From positions 185,624,749-185,688,748 of the forward strand of contig CM060708.1 of the NCBI GenBank assembly GCA_030686995.1: a stretch of DNA of 64,000 nucleotides. Direction: 5' to 3'. Shown piece after piece: positions 1-10,500 of this stretch. Every line of letters begins with the position of its first letter. The first letter of the stretch is position 1. Both the position numbers and the translations under genes were made by a program. This DNA comes from Artemisia argyi. Its lineage: Eukaryota; Streptophyta; Magnoliopsida; Asterales; Asteraceae. The notes beneath the pieces are model-generated. The model saw nothing but the letters and a program-made list of their open reading frames with translations. It had not been told where the DNA came from and made no database searches.

Positions 1-2
1 AT

Positions 3-608
3 GTCGCAGGGTTTATGTACCCTGTTGATTTTATGATCATCGATGATAAGGGAGATGGATGCATGCCAATAATCCTCGGGGCACCATTCCTTGCCACCGC
101 TAGAGCTGTCATTAAGTATGAAGGGAGGAAAATTGAGCTTAAATCTGGGAAAAGAAAGATTAGCTTCCCCATGACCCCACGAAATGGGCATGAGAATGTG
201 AGTTGGAGAAAGCTCAAAAACAACATTGACACGACACCCATTCGCGTTCAGAATAAAATTCTTGCATGGGAGGCAAGGATCAAAAGCTACAAGGAGGCTA
301 AGTATGAAAGAAGCAAATGCGATAAGGTTCAGGTCGAATTCGAACATACTCAACCAGCAGAAAATCATGTACCATTTGAGGAAGGTAACTTGGTACTCCT
401 AAGACACACGGAAATAACAATACCACCCGATAAACCAAGTCCTTGGTGGTATGGGCCTTTCACGATTGAAGGCGTGAGCCAAGACGGGATGGCTAACCTA
501 AGAAGTAAAGTAGGTGGAGAGGTGATTGCAAGTGTCGACAGATTAAGGCACTACCACCACAATAGTAATGATCACAACTATATGGGGGTACATCATCTCA
601 AGGGATGA
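3..608 (+). pseudogene. Protease fused in frame to integrase C-terminus (internally deleted gag-pol, element A)
   Basis: The reading frame is open from the left edge to a stop at 606-608. Its first ~45 residues match the C-terminal half of a retroviral-type aspartic protease domain ([16 protein letters not shown], compare [16 protein letters not shown] in element B). After about residue 65 it matches the region following the integrase core: a basic linker, then GNLVLLRHTE and SPWWYGPFTI, the same position as [10 protein letters not shown] and SRWYGQFTV in B. Reverse transcriptase, RNase H and the integrase catalytic core are missing between them. The join, roughly at 200-240, keeps the frame. 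This is read as a deletion derivative with no enzymatic function expected. The protease catalytic D-[ST]-G would lie left of the window. Confidence 0.8.
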
Positions 609-1465
609 GGTCACGTAGTAACCCATGACCTTGAGTCTAGCTACAAGACTCGTAAATAAAGAAAAGCGCTTCTTGGGAGGCAACCCATGCTTCATGTGAT
701 TTTTATTTTTGTTTGTTTGTTATTTGCTTCCGTATGCATGCTTTATTTTTATTGTTGGTTGATCATGTTTCTAAACTAAAAGTGGAAATACTTTACTTTG
801 TTATTTAGCCTAGTCTTAACTCCACCTAAAGGTATTTTTGCAAAAGATAAGTGTAAGGGGAAACCCCAAATATGTTTTTAAGAAACAAACCGATCATGAT
901 TCTCCACAATATTAAATGAACATGTGTATTCGTATTTGTTAGAGTCAAATGCTTGTATTGAGTCATAATGAAGTTTTGCAGGATTTTCCAGGAAGTAGGA
1001 CCAAGTTTTTCCAGAAATTTTCGGAAACTTAACATAAGAATTTCTGCAGGTCAATCCTGACGGCGTCACGAGCTTGCTCTTGACGGCGTCACGGGTAAAA
1101 ATCTGGAAATTTTACCAGTTTTGTTTTTCTAACGGAGTCTTAAAGTTCTTGTGAATTATTAAGTTTTATAATCTCCAGGAAATCTGCAAACTTAATTCCA
1201 CAAGCATTATATCTTACTTTGTTTTCTAGGATTTAGTAACTTATATAGGATGCCGCCGATTTTATGCGAGGTTGTCTTGTTTGTTTTCTCAGGATTTACA
1301 GGTTATGTGTGACAAGAAGATGATTTATATTCTGGAAGGGAAGCTTTGATTGTTCATTTTCTTAGAGGAAGATTTAACCTGGCCACCTAATTATCCATAC
1401 CGTGCGAATCAGGGGAGTATTTGATTTCATTTGTTTTACTTATTTAACTTTCACATTCTTTACTT

Positions 1466-1485
1466 GAACATTGGGGACAATGTTC
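1466..1485 (+). other. Perfect hairpin, 8-bp stem with GGGA loop (element A)
   Basis: GAACATTGGGGACAATGTTC folds into an 8-bp stem closed by the GNRA-type loop GGGA. The same sequence is in element B (21619-21638, minus) and a 7-bp version is in element E (58905-58922). It is followed after a few bases by a purine-rich tract. The function is unknown; an RNA signal or second-strand priming signal is possible. Confidence 0.7.
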
Positions 1486-1696
1486 ATCTTAAGTGTACGG
1501 GGAGGGTAAAATGATGATACCTTACAAATATACTTTCGCTTGAGTTTGCTTTGTTTGATAGTAGATGTGTAATAAAACTATGAGAAACACTTGTTAGTGC
1601 AATTTTAGCGCCAAATTTAAAATTTTTTACAACATTTAGGAGTGAAACTTTAGCCATAGCAAGCGTCTCATGGATAGGAGATTGTATGACTAGCAC
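1484..1696 (-). other. Small antisense ORF (70 codons) conserved with element B
   Basis: A 70-codon frame runs antisense to element A. The equivalent frame in element B is at 21408-21620 (+) and is also open, with about 9 of 70 residues different. No domain is recognised. Some plant gypsy lineages have antisense ORFs in the 3' region, so it is recorded, but the conservation may only reflect common DNA ancestry. Confidence 0.25.
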
Positions 1697-2234
1697 ATAA
1701 CCATATATTCAGAAAAATTTTCCACCCAAATATGTGAGGTTCGCCTTTAGATTTGATAGGAAAAGCATTTACTATTAGTGCTTATGAGTGTACCGGTAGC
1801 ATTTAGATTCTAGAACTTGCGTTAGTGATGCATCCCGAGACTGCTAGTGAGACTACATTCGTGTGGTAGGATTTACTACATGATAAGAGGCATTAGGATC
1901 ACCCTTGTGTTAAACCCGTATTATAATTACTTGACCATTTAAGTCATATTACTTGACTACTTAAGTCAACTAATTTTTCCTACACCCTTAGCGTTGTACT
2001 CATTTTTAGTACACGAAACCCTAGTACACCCCTCCGAGCCTATCTTTTCGTTTCTAACTTTAAGAATTTTACTTAAAGGAAGAATTTGTTACACCCCACG
2101 TAAATGTACACCCAAATCGCCTTAGCCTTCCGTGTATCCCTACACCTAACGTTACAACCCTTTAAAAGACCTCTTTGATAGTTTATCTTAGGTGCTTACG
2201 CCATGTGGTGGAGGTTTGATCCTTTCCCAAGCCT

Positions 2235-2432
2235 ATGGTAATCTACTTTGCTATGACAGGTAGTGAGAGATATCTTCCGTTTCCATATTGTAATTTATAC
2301 TTTATTACACCCGAGAGATGTGAGTATCTAAACACTATTTGTGAGGTGCTTATGTATGACCTCCGTGCTTGTCTATTGGTCTTTAGTGGAACGATTATTT
2401 GTTGTAATTACTTTTATATTAGTGTTAAATGA
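2235..2432 (+). other. Small sense ORF (65 codons) with hydrophobic C-terminal segment, conserved with element B
   Basis: This frame ends about 75 bp before the 3' LTR, in the position of an env-like gene. The counterpart in element B (20088-20285, minus) is open and differs at only about two residues. It has several Cys residues and a hydrophobic run near the end (ACLLVFSGTIICC) that could span a membrane. It may be the relic of an env-like ORF or a chance frame. No family is recognised. Confidence 0.3.
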
Positions 2433-2467
2433 CCCTTAACTTGTATTTTGACTAGAATAAAAGCGCA

Positions 2468-2487
2468 TTTGCTTGAGGACAAGCAAA
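2468..2487 (+). other. Perfect hairpin, 8-bp stem with AGGA loop, next to the polypurine tract (element A)
   Basis: TTTGCTTGAGGACAAGCAAA forms an 8-bp stem with a 4-nt loop, just upstream of the AAGTGTAAGGG tract that abuts the 3' LTR. The identical hairpin is in element B at 20033-20052 (minus). Its geometry matches the other conserved hairpin of the family at 1466-1485. Confidence 0.65.
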
Positions 2488-2712
2488 TCTCAAGTGTAAG
2501 GGTATATGATGAGGCGAAAAATGAACCACTTTTAGGGGGTCATTTAAGCCCGGAATTGAATTTGTTTGATCAAATATTGCCCTAAATCGTTCCTTTTGTG
2601 ATTTTAGGTACTTTGGGAGTGAAATCTAGAAAAGAAGGCATTTTGGACGTTTTTGGAGCATAAAAGTGAAGAAAACGGCAAAGTCTCAATTTTCCAAGCT
2701 GGGAACAATAGG

Positions 2713-2906
2713 TGACGGCGTCAAGAGTAACTTTTTGACGGCGTCAAGAGTAATTTCCATGACGACCCAGTACAGAAATGACGGCGTCACAAGGAAGGGC
2801 GTCAAGAGTAAAATGCATGACGACCAGGAAACACATAACACTTGACGGCGTCAGAAGTAGATCAAGGCAGTCCAAGAAGTATTTTGACGGTGAGATGACG
2901 GCGTCA
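2713..2906 (+). promoter_or_regulatory. Array of TGACGGCGTCA palindromes upstream of the LTR TATA box (element A)
   Basis: Exact 11-bp palindromes lie at 2713-2723, 2736-2746, 2779-2789, 2843-2853 and 2896-2906. Degenerate copies occur among them and one (TGATGCCGTCA) follows at about 2919. A TATA-like CTATATATAG follows at about 2940, so the array sits in the proximal promoter. Each half-site contains TGACG, the core bound by plant TGA-class bZIP proteins; binding here is an inference. Confidence 0.65.
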
Positions 2907-3822
2907 CCAATTTGGTCTTGATGCCGTCATCCCCTATTTCCTATATATAGTTTTATAATTTTTACACATAAAGAGAGGAAGTTTTGGAGAAACCCTAAGG
3001 CCGAACTTAGTACGAATTTTACAGGTTTTTCAAGGGTTCTCAGCCCTTGAAACCTTTCATGTGTAATTGAGATAAGTGTTCTTTTAATTCAATCAATATG
3101 TCTATGTGTTGGTTGTCTATATCTTGTTCTTGTCTTAATTCCATCATGTTAGGCTAGATCTATCTTGTGTTTGCTTAGATCTAATGAAACCTAGTTGTTA
3201 ATTATGTGTTGATTACTTGTTTATGGTTGTATTGGATGAATGATTTCGATGTTAGGCTTAAGAAAACTGGCAGATCTCCAAATGGTAACATGCTTGAACG
3301 TCTTAGGAAACATGAACCGATGTGCACTAGGTTTTATTGGTTGTATTTAATGCATGAGTAAATTCTAATGATCCCATGTTAGGAGCTTCTTAGCCGGCTC
3401 GACATAGGAGTGAAGTAGGCACTCATAGGATTGGGGAAGTAAGTGCGCCACCCCATGAATGGTATTAAGGAATACAATCCGTCATCCACGCAACTATAAC
3501 AAGTAATTAACGTGTAAAAGATGTCTAGGGAGTAGTGAAATCTAAGTAAACACATTTTCTCCACTTATTGCTCACAACCTTAGTATAATTTAGTCTTATT
3601 TTCATTTCTTGTATTTTATTTTGATTGCATCTTAGTATTGGGTTAGTTGACTAGCAACTAATTCCGCCCAAATCCTTCAAACCCGAGATATTTACTTGCT
3701 TTCTAAAAAATATAAAAATACAAAAATAATCATCCGTCATCTTTAGCACTAGTAATTAGGTTTTCTAATCCTAGCGACACTATTCCTAGCTGAACGATCA
3801 ATCCCCCGGTACTTGTCACTAT

Positions 3823-3837
3823 ACTATACTACAACGA
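3823..3837 (+). promoter_or_regulatory. U5 segment complementary to tRNA-Asp nucleotides 2-16
   Basis: ACTATACTACAACGA is the exact reverse complement of nucleotides 2-16 of plant tRNA-Asp(GUC), as I remember that tRNA. It lies 80 nt before the LTR end, upstream of where the primer-binding site would be in a 5' LTR copy. The same 15 nt occur in both LTRs of element B and in solo LTR H; the E LTR has a degenerate version. It may be an accessory tRNA contact. Confidence 0.5.
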
Positions 3838-3917
3838 TCAGGTACACTGCCTGGTGGGGGTTGTAAGCTTCTCAAGATCCCTTGAGAGGTAAAGCCTGGT
3901 GCGATTCCCACGTATCA

Positions 3918-4390
3918 CGCTCTATATCAGTGAGCATAATAGAAAAAACATAAAATTCATTACCAATTCTTGTACCTTGCAAAAAAAGATGTTTAACGGA
4001 ACTCAGAAGCTGAATGTATCTTTATGCCAAACAGCCTTGCCCTAAGACCTAAACTGTGCTTTAAACTCGACACTCTTTCCATGGGGATGGCCGCATCGAC
4101 ATTGAATTGTTGTAGCATACACACCTAATATTCAGAAAAAACAACAGACAAAAGAGTGGAAAAGGCGCAATCGCATACCTTCTAGAGTAACTTTTCGGAT
4201 CATTCGCCTCAACAACCAAACTATCATCATCATTAAGAGTCGAAATATATCAAGTTAAGGCTAAGGAAAGTGTGATACCTTAAGAATATAGTCAGTAATG
4301 AGATAGTCGTTTGCTCCTTCCATGGCAGTAGCCTGAAAGAAAAGAACATTAGATAATCTCGACATAAATAAAGAACATTTAAAAACCAGC
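3918..4390 (-). other. Exon-like host fragments, gene not recognised
   Basis: On the minus strand a 54-nt stretch (about 4279-4332) is bounded by a CAG acceptor and a GTATCA donor and reads ATAMEGANDYLITDYILK without a stop. A second exon-like stretch (about 4186-4228) ends at a GTATGC donor. No product is recognised. The fragment directly abuts the end of the A LTR, so it is probably a gene remnant next to the insertion. Confidence 0.3.
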
Positions 4391-4589
4391 AAATGTAACC
4401 TGTGCATGTTTTTTTTTAATGAATTGTTTTAGTGTTCTGTGTGTGTTTTTCTTGAAGGAAGGATATGTAAATTATGAATGAACTGTGATTTGTTTTATGT
4501 AGGTTTTGTTTGATTAGGGTTACCTAAGTTGTAGGAATTCTCTAATTATCGTTGTATATGTTTATAGATTTTGACTTGCAATATACAAC

Positions 4590-4841
4590 TCAAAACATGT
4601 GTTAGTTTAATGGTTATCATGTTTGTTTCTCATCTAACAGACATAGGTTCGAACCATGCTTGTATTATTTTTTAAAAATCAATTTCGAAATAGTTTAGTA
4701 GTTTGCTTACATGACAACAACTGATGACATGGCTTCTAATGACAATGAAAATGTGATGACATGGCTGATGACATGGCTGATAATGAATTTCTAGGCAATG
4801 ACTGGACAATGAGGTAGCATATATTCTTTAAATGTCTCCTG

Positions 4842-4910
<69 letters not shown>
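4590..4910 (+). repeat. SINE-like unit with tRNA-type A and B boxes and a TA-repeat tail
   Basis: A tRNA-like head has GTTAGTTTAATGGT (box A-like, about 4601) and GGTTCGAACC (box B, 4646-4655). A body containing GATGACATGGCTGATAATGAA follows, then CTCCTGTTA and a (TA)n tail of about 69 bp (4842-4910). A second, independently placed copy at 38280-38588 has the same order of parts. No target duplication was found. Confidence 0.5.
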
Positions 4911-4914
<4 letters not shown>

Positions 4915-5167
4915 CTAGCTTTCGAAGCCCGCCCGATGGGCGGGCATGACTTATAAAGTTCCTTGTAAGGTATTAATTAAGTAACACTTGTTTGTTAATG
5001 CATTAAATATGAAAATTAGTTGACCGTTAGGTTTTAGTTAACGGAAAATAATATATAAGGAAGGTGGGCATGAGTCATAAATATCGTTGGAAGTTATTAG
5101 GTATCCGAAAATAATATATTAGGAAATATTTGAGGATCAACAATTACAAAAAAAAATTATTTATAAG

Positions 5168-5216
<49 letters not shown>

Positions 5217-5480
5217 TTTGTAGGGTTGGAAGGTATTAGTTAACGGTAACTTGAATTAATGCTTGTGAAGCATCCCACTTCTCTCTCTAGCTTAACAAAT
5301 ATCGGACATTCATTAGTTTTCGAAGCCCGCCCATGACTCATAATTATCGTTGGAAGGTATTAGTTAACGGAATATAGTATATAAGAAAGACGGGCATGAC
5401 TTATAATTATCGTTGGAAGATATTAGTTATCGTAAAATAATATACAAGGAAATAGTTGTGGATCAACAATTACTAAACTA
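4915..5480. repeat. Degenerate interspersed repeats with a GCCCGCCC hairpin and a long T tract
   Basis: The perfect inverted repeat GCCCGCCCGATGGGCGGGC lies at about 4928-4946. Variants of a unit containing GGGCATGACTTATAA, TATCGTTGGAAG and TATTAGTTAACGG recur four to five times up to about 5470. A run of more than 40 T lies near 5168-5211. It is possibly a decayed non-autonomous element; no clean ends were found. Confidence 0.4.
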
Positions 5481-6134
5481 TTAAAAGGTTTAAATTTATT
5501 GTTTAGAGCCCGACCTCTATTTGTGGTTTTTGCACCATCAAAACTATTTTAACATAATAATTTTGTTAAATATTTCCATTTGTGCCTCATATTTATAGAC
5601 CTTTTAATCACATTTTGTTTAATAATCAAAATAATTTAGCTATTTAAAGGTTAAACAATATATTTAAATGGAACACTATTTAAAGGGTGCATATCTAATT
5701 GTTTAGTGCCCATTCTGTAAAAAAATATCAGTTCGATACAATTACCCATAAATTTGATGCTAATATATTTCTTTGAACAAGTCAAATCTTTCTCAATTTT
5801 TTATTGGTCTCCTAAGAAACACGGACTAATAAGCGCGATTAATTACTCATCATGATCTTAACAAGTATGCTAGCTTTCAAGATGGTCCGCCTTGACGACA
5901 AGTATGTGAAGAAAATGAAGGACTACTGCAGAAATGTAATCTAAAATAACTCCAACATCTGTTTCAAGTATAGAATTTAAACTTGTGCAATAAAAGTTAT
6001 ACATTATGTGGGATGGATTCATTTCATCTATAAGAAATGTATGCTGTATGCCCTCTAGTAGGGGTTATAACACTGATTAATTAACATATCTCAATGCCAA
6101 TAAGAAAGAGACATGAACATGAATAATAAAGAAA
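5481..6134. other. AT-rich stretch without a recognisable feature
   Basis: I see no long ORF, exon with splice signals or repeat here. The last five bases before the C element, with 6135-6139, supply its target site. Confidence 0.5.
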
Positions 6135-6517
6135 ACTTATGTTGACATAAATAATGCCTAAAAACATTATCAATATCTCTATGTTTTGATTATTACAAAA
6201 TATAAACTCATAGAACTAAAACTTGTGACATAAACAAGTATTTAGTGATTAACATTCTCTTTACATCCAAATCACTTAAGGTATGAATAAACAAAGTGTT
6301 TAGAGCAATCTATGATCAAAGGAAAATTTAATTAAGTATTACAAAGTTTATTTAATTATATAAACATATTATATATTTTTGAAAAACATTTTTGGTAATA
6401 AAGAAAAATGTTTTATTCATACTAAATATATGAATTCAAATTTTTAACCAAAATCAGTTAGTTTTTCACCAAATAAAGTTTTCCCACTAAAAAACAAAAA
6501 ATCTGGCCGTTACAGCT

Positions 6518-6590
6518 GGGCGGCCCCCTAATTATAAGGGGCGGTCCCCTTAATTTTAAGGGGGCCGGCCTTGATTTAAGGGGACCGGCC
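6518..6590 (+). promoter_or_regulatory. Palindrome cluster in U3 of C 5' LTR
   Basis: GGGCGGCCCCC, CCCCTTAATTTTAAGGGG and GGGGACCGGCC form several overlapping inverted repeats about 25 bp upstream of the TATA box. Palindrome clusters are a known feature of Sirevirus LTR promoters. The same cluster is in the 3' LTR (14210-14282) and again inside the element (12400-12473). Confidence 0.7.
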
Positions 6591-6616
6591 ACGCTCCTCT
6601 GTCAGAATCTGTTGCC

Positions 6617-6624
6617 TATAAATA
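6617..6624 (+). promoter_or_regulatory. TATA box of the C 5' LTR
   Basis: TATAAATA lies shortly after the palindrome cluster; transcription would be expected to start about 30 bp downstream, giving R and U5 in the rest of the LTR. Confidence 0.65.
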
Positions 6625-6960
6625 CCACCTTAAATCTGGAATTTTTCTCACCTTTTGCACTCCTAAATTTTCTGTTCTAGATCTTCATTTCCAATCTCTA
6701 AATCCTTTGATCATACATTCTTAAATCTTTGTTTCAAAGTGATCCAAACATCATCCCATCAAGTGCAAGAGAAGAATACTTCTATCCTTCAAGACAAGAA
6801 GTATAGAAGTATTATAACTTGTTGTGATCTCCACAACTAAGTTGTTAGAGCATCATCATTGTATTTATCTCATTGTGTGATTAGTTGTGAATATTTGTTA
6901 GAAGATAGTTTAGTTAGATATAAATATAGAGTGATTGGTTAGTAGTTAATTGTGAAGAAG

Positions 6961-7060
6961 AAGAGTTAGGAAGAAGATTGGTATGTAGAAGATAGGTGTG
7001 TAGAAGATTGATGTGTAGAAGATAGGTGTGAAGAAGATTGGTGTGAAGAAGATATGTGTG
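6961..7060 (+). repeat. Degenerate ~15-bp tandem repeat in the R/U5 part of the C LTR
   Basis: About seven units of the type GAAGATAGGTGTGTA / GAAGATTGGTGTGAA follow each other. The 3' LTR has the same array (about 14640-14770) with small differences. Confidence 0.7.
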
Positions 7061-7491
7061 AAGAAGTGTTGTGATTAAGTAGTGAATTGGTGTGAAGTAG
7101 TTGTGTAGAAGGTGTGAATAAGTTGTGACGTAGTTGTGGTGTGTAAATTGGTGTGTAAGGTTTTCTCCGCCATAAGGGAGCTTGTTGACATAGTGAAGAA
7201 AACTCTCGAGTTAGGTGCTCGAGGAGTGGAGTAGGGCAAGGAAGGTGACCTTGTAGCCGAACTACTATAAATCTCATGTCTCGCGGTTCAATCTTTCCAA
7301 CTCTCATCTATTTCTTTACTTACATTGTTATTGCTTTATCGTAGATATTTAGTGTTGTTCATATTGTGCATGACTTGATTTCATATAGCATCGAATCTAA
7401 AATTTTGAAAAATAAGAAAACTTTAAAACAATCTTTTATAACAAACTAAAAAGACGTAAAACTATTCAACCCCCTTCTAGTTTTCCACAAT

Positions 7492-7505
7492 TGGTATCAG
7501 GAGCC
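7492..7505 (+). other. Primer-binding site of C (tRNA-iMet type)
   Basis: TGGTATCAGGAGCC begins two bases after the 5' LTR and matches the start of the complement of initiator tRNA-Met (TGGTATCAGAGC) except for one extra G. Confidence 0.8.
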
Positions 7506-7558
7506 ACGTCTAGCAAGATTTTTTAAAATATATTGTATTTTAAAACTTGTAACGATCT

Positions 7559-10500
7559 ATGGAATCTTTAAAATATTTAGAAAGGCAATCTATGCAAAGA
7601 CCACCACTATTTGAAAGTGATGGATTTTTATATTGGAAAAATAGATTCGAAACTTATGTGAAATCAAAAGATCTTGATCTTTGGTATGTTATTACCTTTG
7701 GTGATTTTCCCCCTATTCAATATAATGTTGAAACTAAAATGGATGAAATTGTATCTTTTGAAAAACCAAATAATGATTTGAAAAAGAAACTAGCAAAAAT
7801 AATGAAGCTAAAATGGTTATTTATAATGCGTTACCACGCAAAGAATATGAAAGAATTTTTATGTGTAAAACCGCAAAAGAAATTTAGGACTCTTTACTAA
7901 TTACTCACCAAGGAAATAGTCAAGTTAAAGATAACAAAATAGATCTTTTTGTACAACAATATGAACAATTTACGATTCCGGAAGAGGAATCAATTGATAA
8001 TGCTTTTGCTAAATTTAACACTATCATCACAAGTTTAAAAGCACTTGATGAGACATTTTTTAGTAAAAATTGTGTTAGGAAATTTCTTAGGGCATTGCAT
8101 CCGAAATAGCGAGCTAAAGTCACGGCTATTGAAGAATCAAAGAATTTGATGACATTGTCACTAGATGAACTAATTGGCAACTTGAAGGTCCATGAAGAAA
8201 TTATAAGAAGAGATTCAGAAACGGTCAAAGTCAAGAAAGAACAAACCAAATCCATTGCTCTAAAAGCCAAAAAGGAACCTAGTGACGATGATGATTCAAG
8301 TGACGAGAGTGAAGACGAAGAATATGCAATGGCCGTAAGAGAATTCAAGAAATTCTTCAAGAGACGAGGAAGATTCACTAGATCACCACGAGACGAAAGA
8401 AAACCGTTCTAAAGAAATAGAAGTGATAAATACGGGAAAAGAAAGTGCTTTAGATATGGAAGTCCAAATCATCTCATTGGCGAATGTCTAAATCCGCCGG
8501 GTTATGAAAATCAAGGCGCATTTGTTAGTGGAACATGGAGTGATAGTGACAAAGAAGAAGTGGAAAAACCAAGAGACGAAAAGTGTTTTATGACAAAAGG
8601 AACCGACAAAATATGTTTAGGAATTGACTTGGAGCCTAATGAATGGATCAAGGATAGCGGATGTTCGAGGCACATGACGGGGAACCGCAAGCTATTTTCT
8701 ACATACAGGGCATACAATGGAGGTAACGTTATTTCCGGTAGTGACTTACGTGGAAAAATCATTGGCAAAGGTACGATTTCTCAAGACTCACTTACTATTG
8801 AAAATGTAGAGCATGTAGATAATTTAACATATAACTTGCTTAGTATATGACAAATATGCGATAATAAATGTAGAGTTACCTTTACCGAAGAGGATAGTGA
8901 AATAGTTAAGAATGGAAAAATTATAGGTAAAGGAATTAGGAAATGAGGCATATATGTTACGAAACTAGGAAACAAACCTGAGGATAGGATATGCCTAACG
9001 ACCCTAGACGAAAACTCCACATTGTGGCATAGGAGATTAGGACATGCTAACATGCAACAAATACAATCTTTGGCCTCTAAGGAACTAGTTAGAAACTTTC
9101 CTAATCTAAAATATGACAAGCATTTTTGTGATGCATGTAAAATTGGAAAACAAGTTCATGCTAGTCACAAAGCTAAGAATACAGTATCCACTACTAGGTG
9201 CCTAGAACTATTACATATGGATCTTTTTAGTCCATCCGCTGTGCGGAGCTATGGAGGAAACAAATATACCTTAGTAATAGTAGATGACTACTCACGATAC
9301 ACGTGGACTAGGTTTTTAAGTGACAAGACCCAAGCCTTTGAAAAATTCGAAATATTTAGTAAAATGATTCAAAATAAATTAGGATGCACAATAGTAGCCA
9401 TTAGGACAGACCATGGTAGGGAATTTGACAATGAAGTACAATTCGGAAAATATTGTGATTTAAATGGAATATCTCACAATTTCTCCGCTCCTCGTACTCC
9501 TCAATCAAATGACGTAGTAGAAAGAAAAAATAAGTCACTACAAGAAATGAGTAGAACAATGTTAAATGAACAATCCATCCCACAAAAATTTTGGTATCAC
9601 GCCGTAGATACTACAACATATATTATTAATAGGGTATCAATTAGGAGAATTCTAGGAAAAACTCCTTATGAGTTACTAAGAGGTAGAAAACAAAACTTAA
9701 GCTACTTTAGGGTATTTGGAAGTAAATGTTACATTCTAAACACTAAGGATTACCTCACTAAGTTTGATCCAAAATCGTATGAAGGAATATTTTTAGGATA
9801 CTCACAAAATAGTAAAGCATATATAATACTTAATAAACACTCCATGAAAGTAGAATAATCACTAAATGTAACATTTGATGAAACACCACCACCTCCTAAA
9901 ACTTTACCTTTAGAAGATGATGACTTAGTCGAAGAAGAAGCTATTGAGGTTAGTAAAACAAAACCCACAGGAAATAATAATGAAGACATTAACTTAGGAA
10001 ATAACGAAATTGTAAATGTTAAAGAATCTAGATCACATCCACTAGATAATATAATAGGACATCTTAACCAAAGAACCCTTAGGTCACAAGCTTAAGATAA
10101 AAATAATTTCTTTTGTTTCCTCTCAGCAATAGAACCTAAGAATATTAATGAGGCTTTAAAAGATGAAAGTTGGGTTATAGCTATGCAAGAAGAATTAAAT
10201 CAGTTTAAGGCAAATGATGTTTGGGAATTAGTCCCAAATCTAATGAATATGACCATCATAGGAACTAAATGGGTATATAGGAATAAATTAGATGAAAATG
10301 GAGTAGTTACTAGGAATAAAGCTAGGTTAGTTGCCCAAGGTTATAATCAACAAGAAGGAATTGATTATGACAAAACTTATGCCCCCGTAGCTAGACTAGA
10401 ATCTATTAGGATACCACTTGCCTATGCATGCGCCCTAGACTTTAAGTTATTCCAAATGGACGTGAAAAGTGCATTCCTTAATAGTTTTATCAATGAGGAG

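Larger units (their letters stand above)
609..2506 (+). other. 3' non-coding region of element A (pol stop to 3' LTR)
   Basis: This 1.9-kb stretch lies where Athila elements often have an env-like ORF, but no long ORF is present. It starts with the conserved AAGCGCTTCTTGGGAGGCAA motif (664-686). It carries two TGACGGCGTCA palindromes near 1058-1098, a perfect hairpin at 1466-1485 followed by a GGGGAGGG tract (possible internal polypurine tract), and a second hairpin at 2468-2487 next to the AGTGTAAGGG tract that precedes the LTR. Small frames conserved with element B are listed separately. Confidence 0.6.
1..3917 (+). mobile_element. Element A: 3' part of an Athila-like Ty3/gypsy retrotransposon, cut by the window edge
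   Basis: The stretch carries, in order, a protease/integrase remnant, a long 3' non-coding region and a 3' LTR. It is colinear with the 3' part of element B on the other strand (18608-29405), which defines its parts by comparison. Shared landmarks are the AAGCGCTTCTTGGGAGGCAA motif just after the last pol stop (664-686), a GAACATTG hairpin (1466-1485), a TTTGCTTG hairpin (2468-2487) and the LTR starting TGATGAGGCG. The left half, including any 5' LTR, lies outside the window, so no target duplication can be checked. The Athila-like assignment rests on homology to B, which has a tRNA-Asp primer site and Athila-style gag/protease. Confidence 0.85.
2507..3917 (+). repeat. 3' LTR of element A (Athila-like, 1.41 kb)
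   Basis: The LTR begins TGATGAGGCG and ends CCCACGTATCA, matching the LTR ends of element B (TGATGAGGCG ... CCCACGCATCA). It contains a palindrome array (2713-2906), a TATA box (CTATATATAG at about 2940), the U5 motif complementary to tRNA-Asp (3823-3837) and the terminal CTTGAGAGGTAAAGCCTG stretch. The preceding AGTGTAAGGGTA is the polypurine tract. Confidence 0.85.
6140..7489 (+). repeat. 5' LTR of Sirevirus C
   Basis: It starts TGTTGACATAAATAATGCC and ends TTTTCCACA, aligning throughout with the 3' LTR (13832-15188); the pair differs by scattered substitutions and small indels, roughly 3%. It holds a palindrome cluster (6518-6590), a TATA box (6617-6624) and a degenerate tandem repeat (6961-7060). 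Confidence 0.92.

Noticed and set aside
6966..7307. 113-codon minus-strand frame in the C LTR
   Set aside because: It is the antisense of a short tandem repeat, giving a Ser/His-rich artefact.
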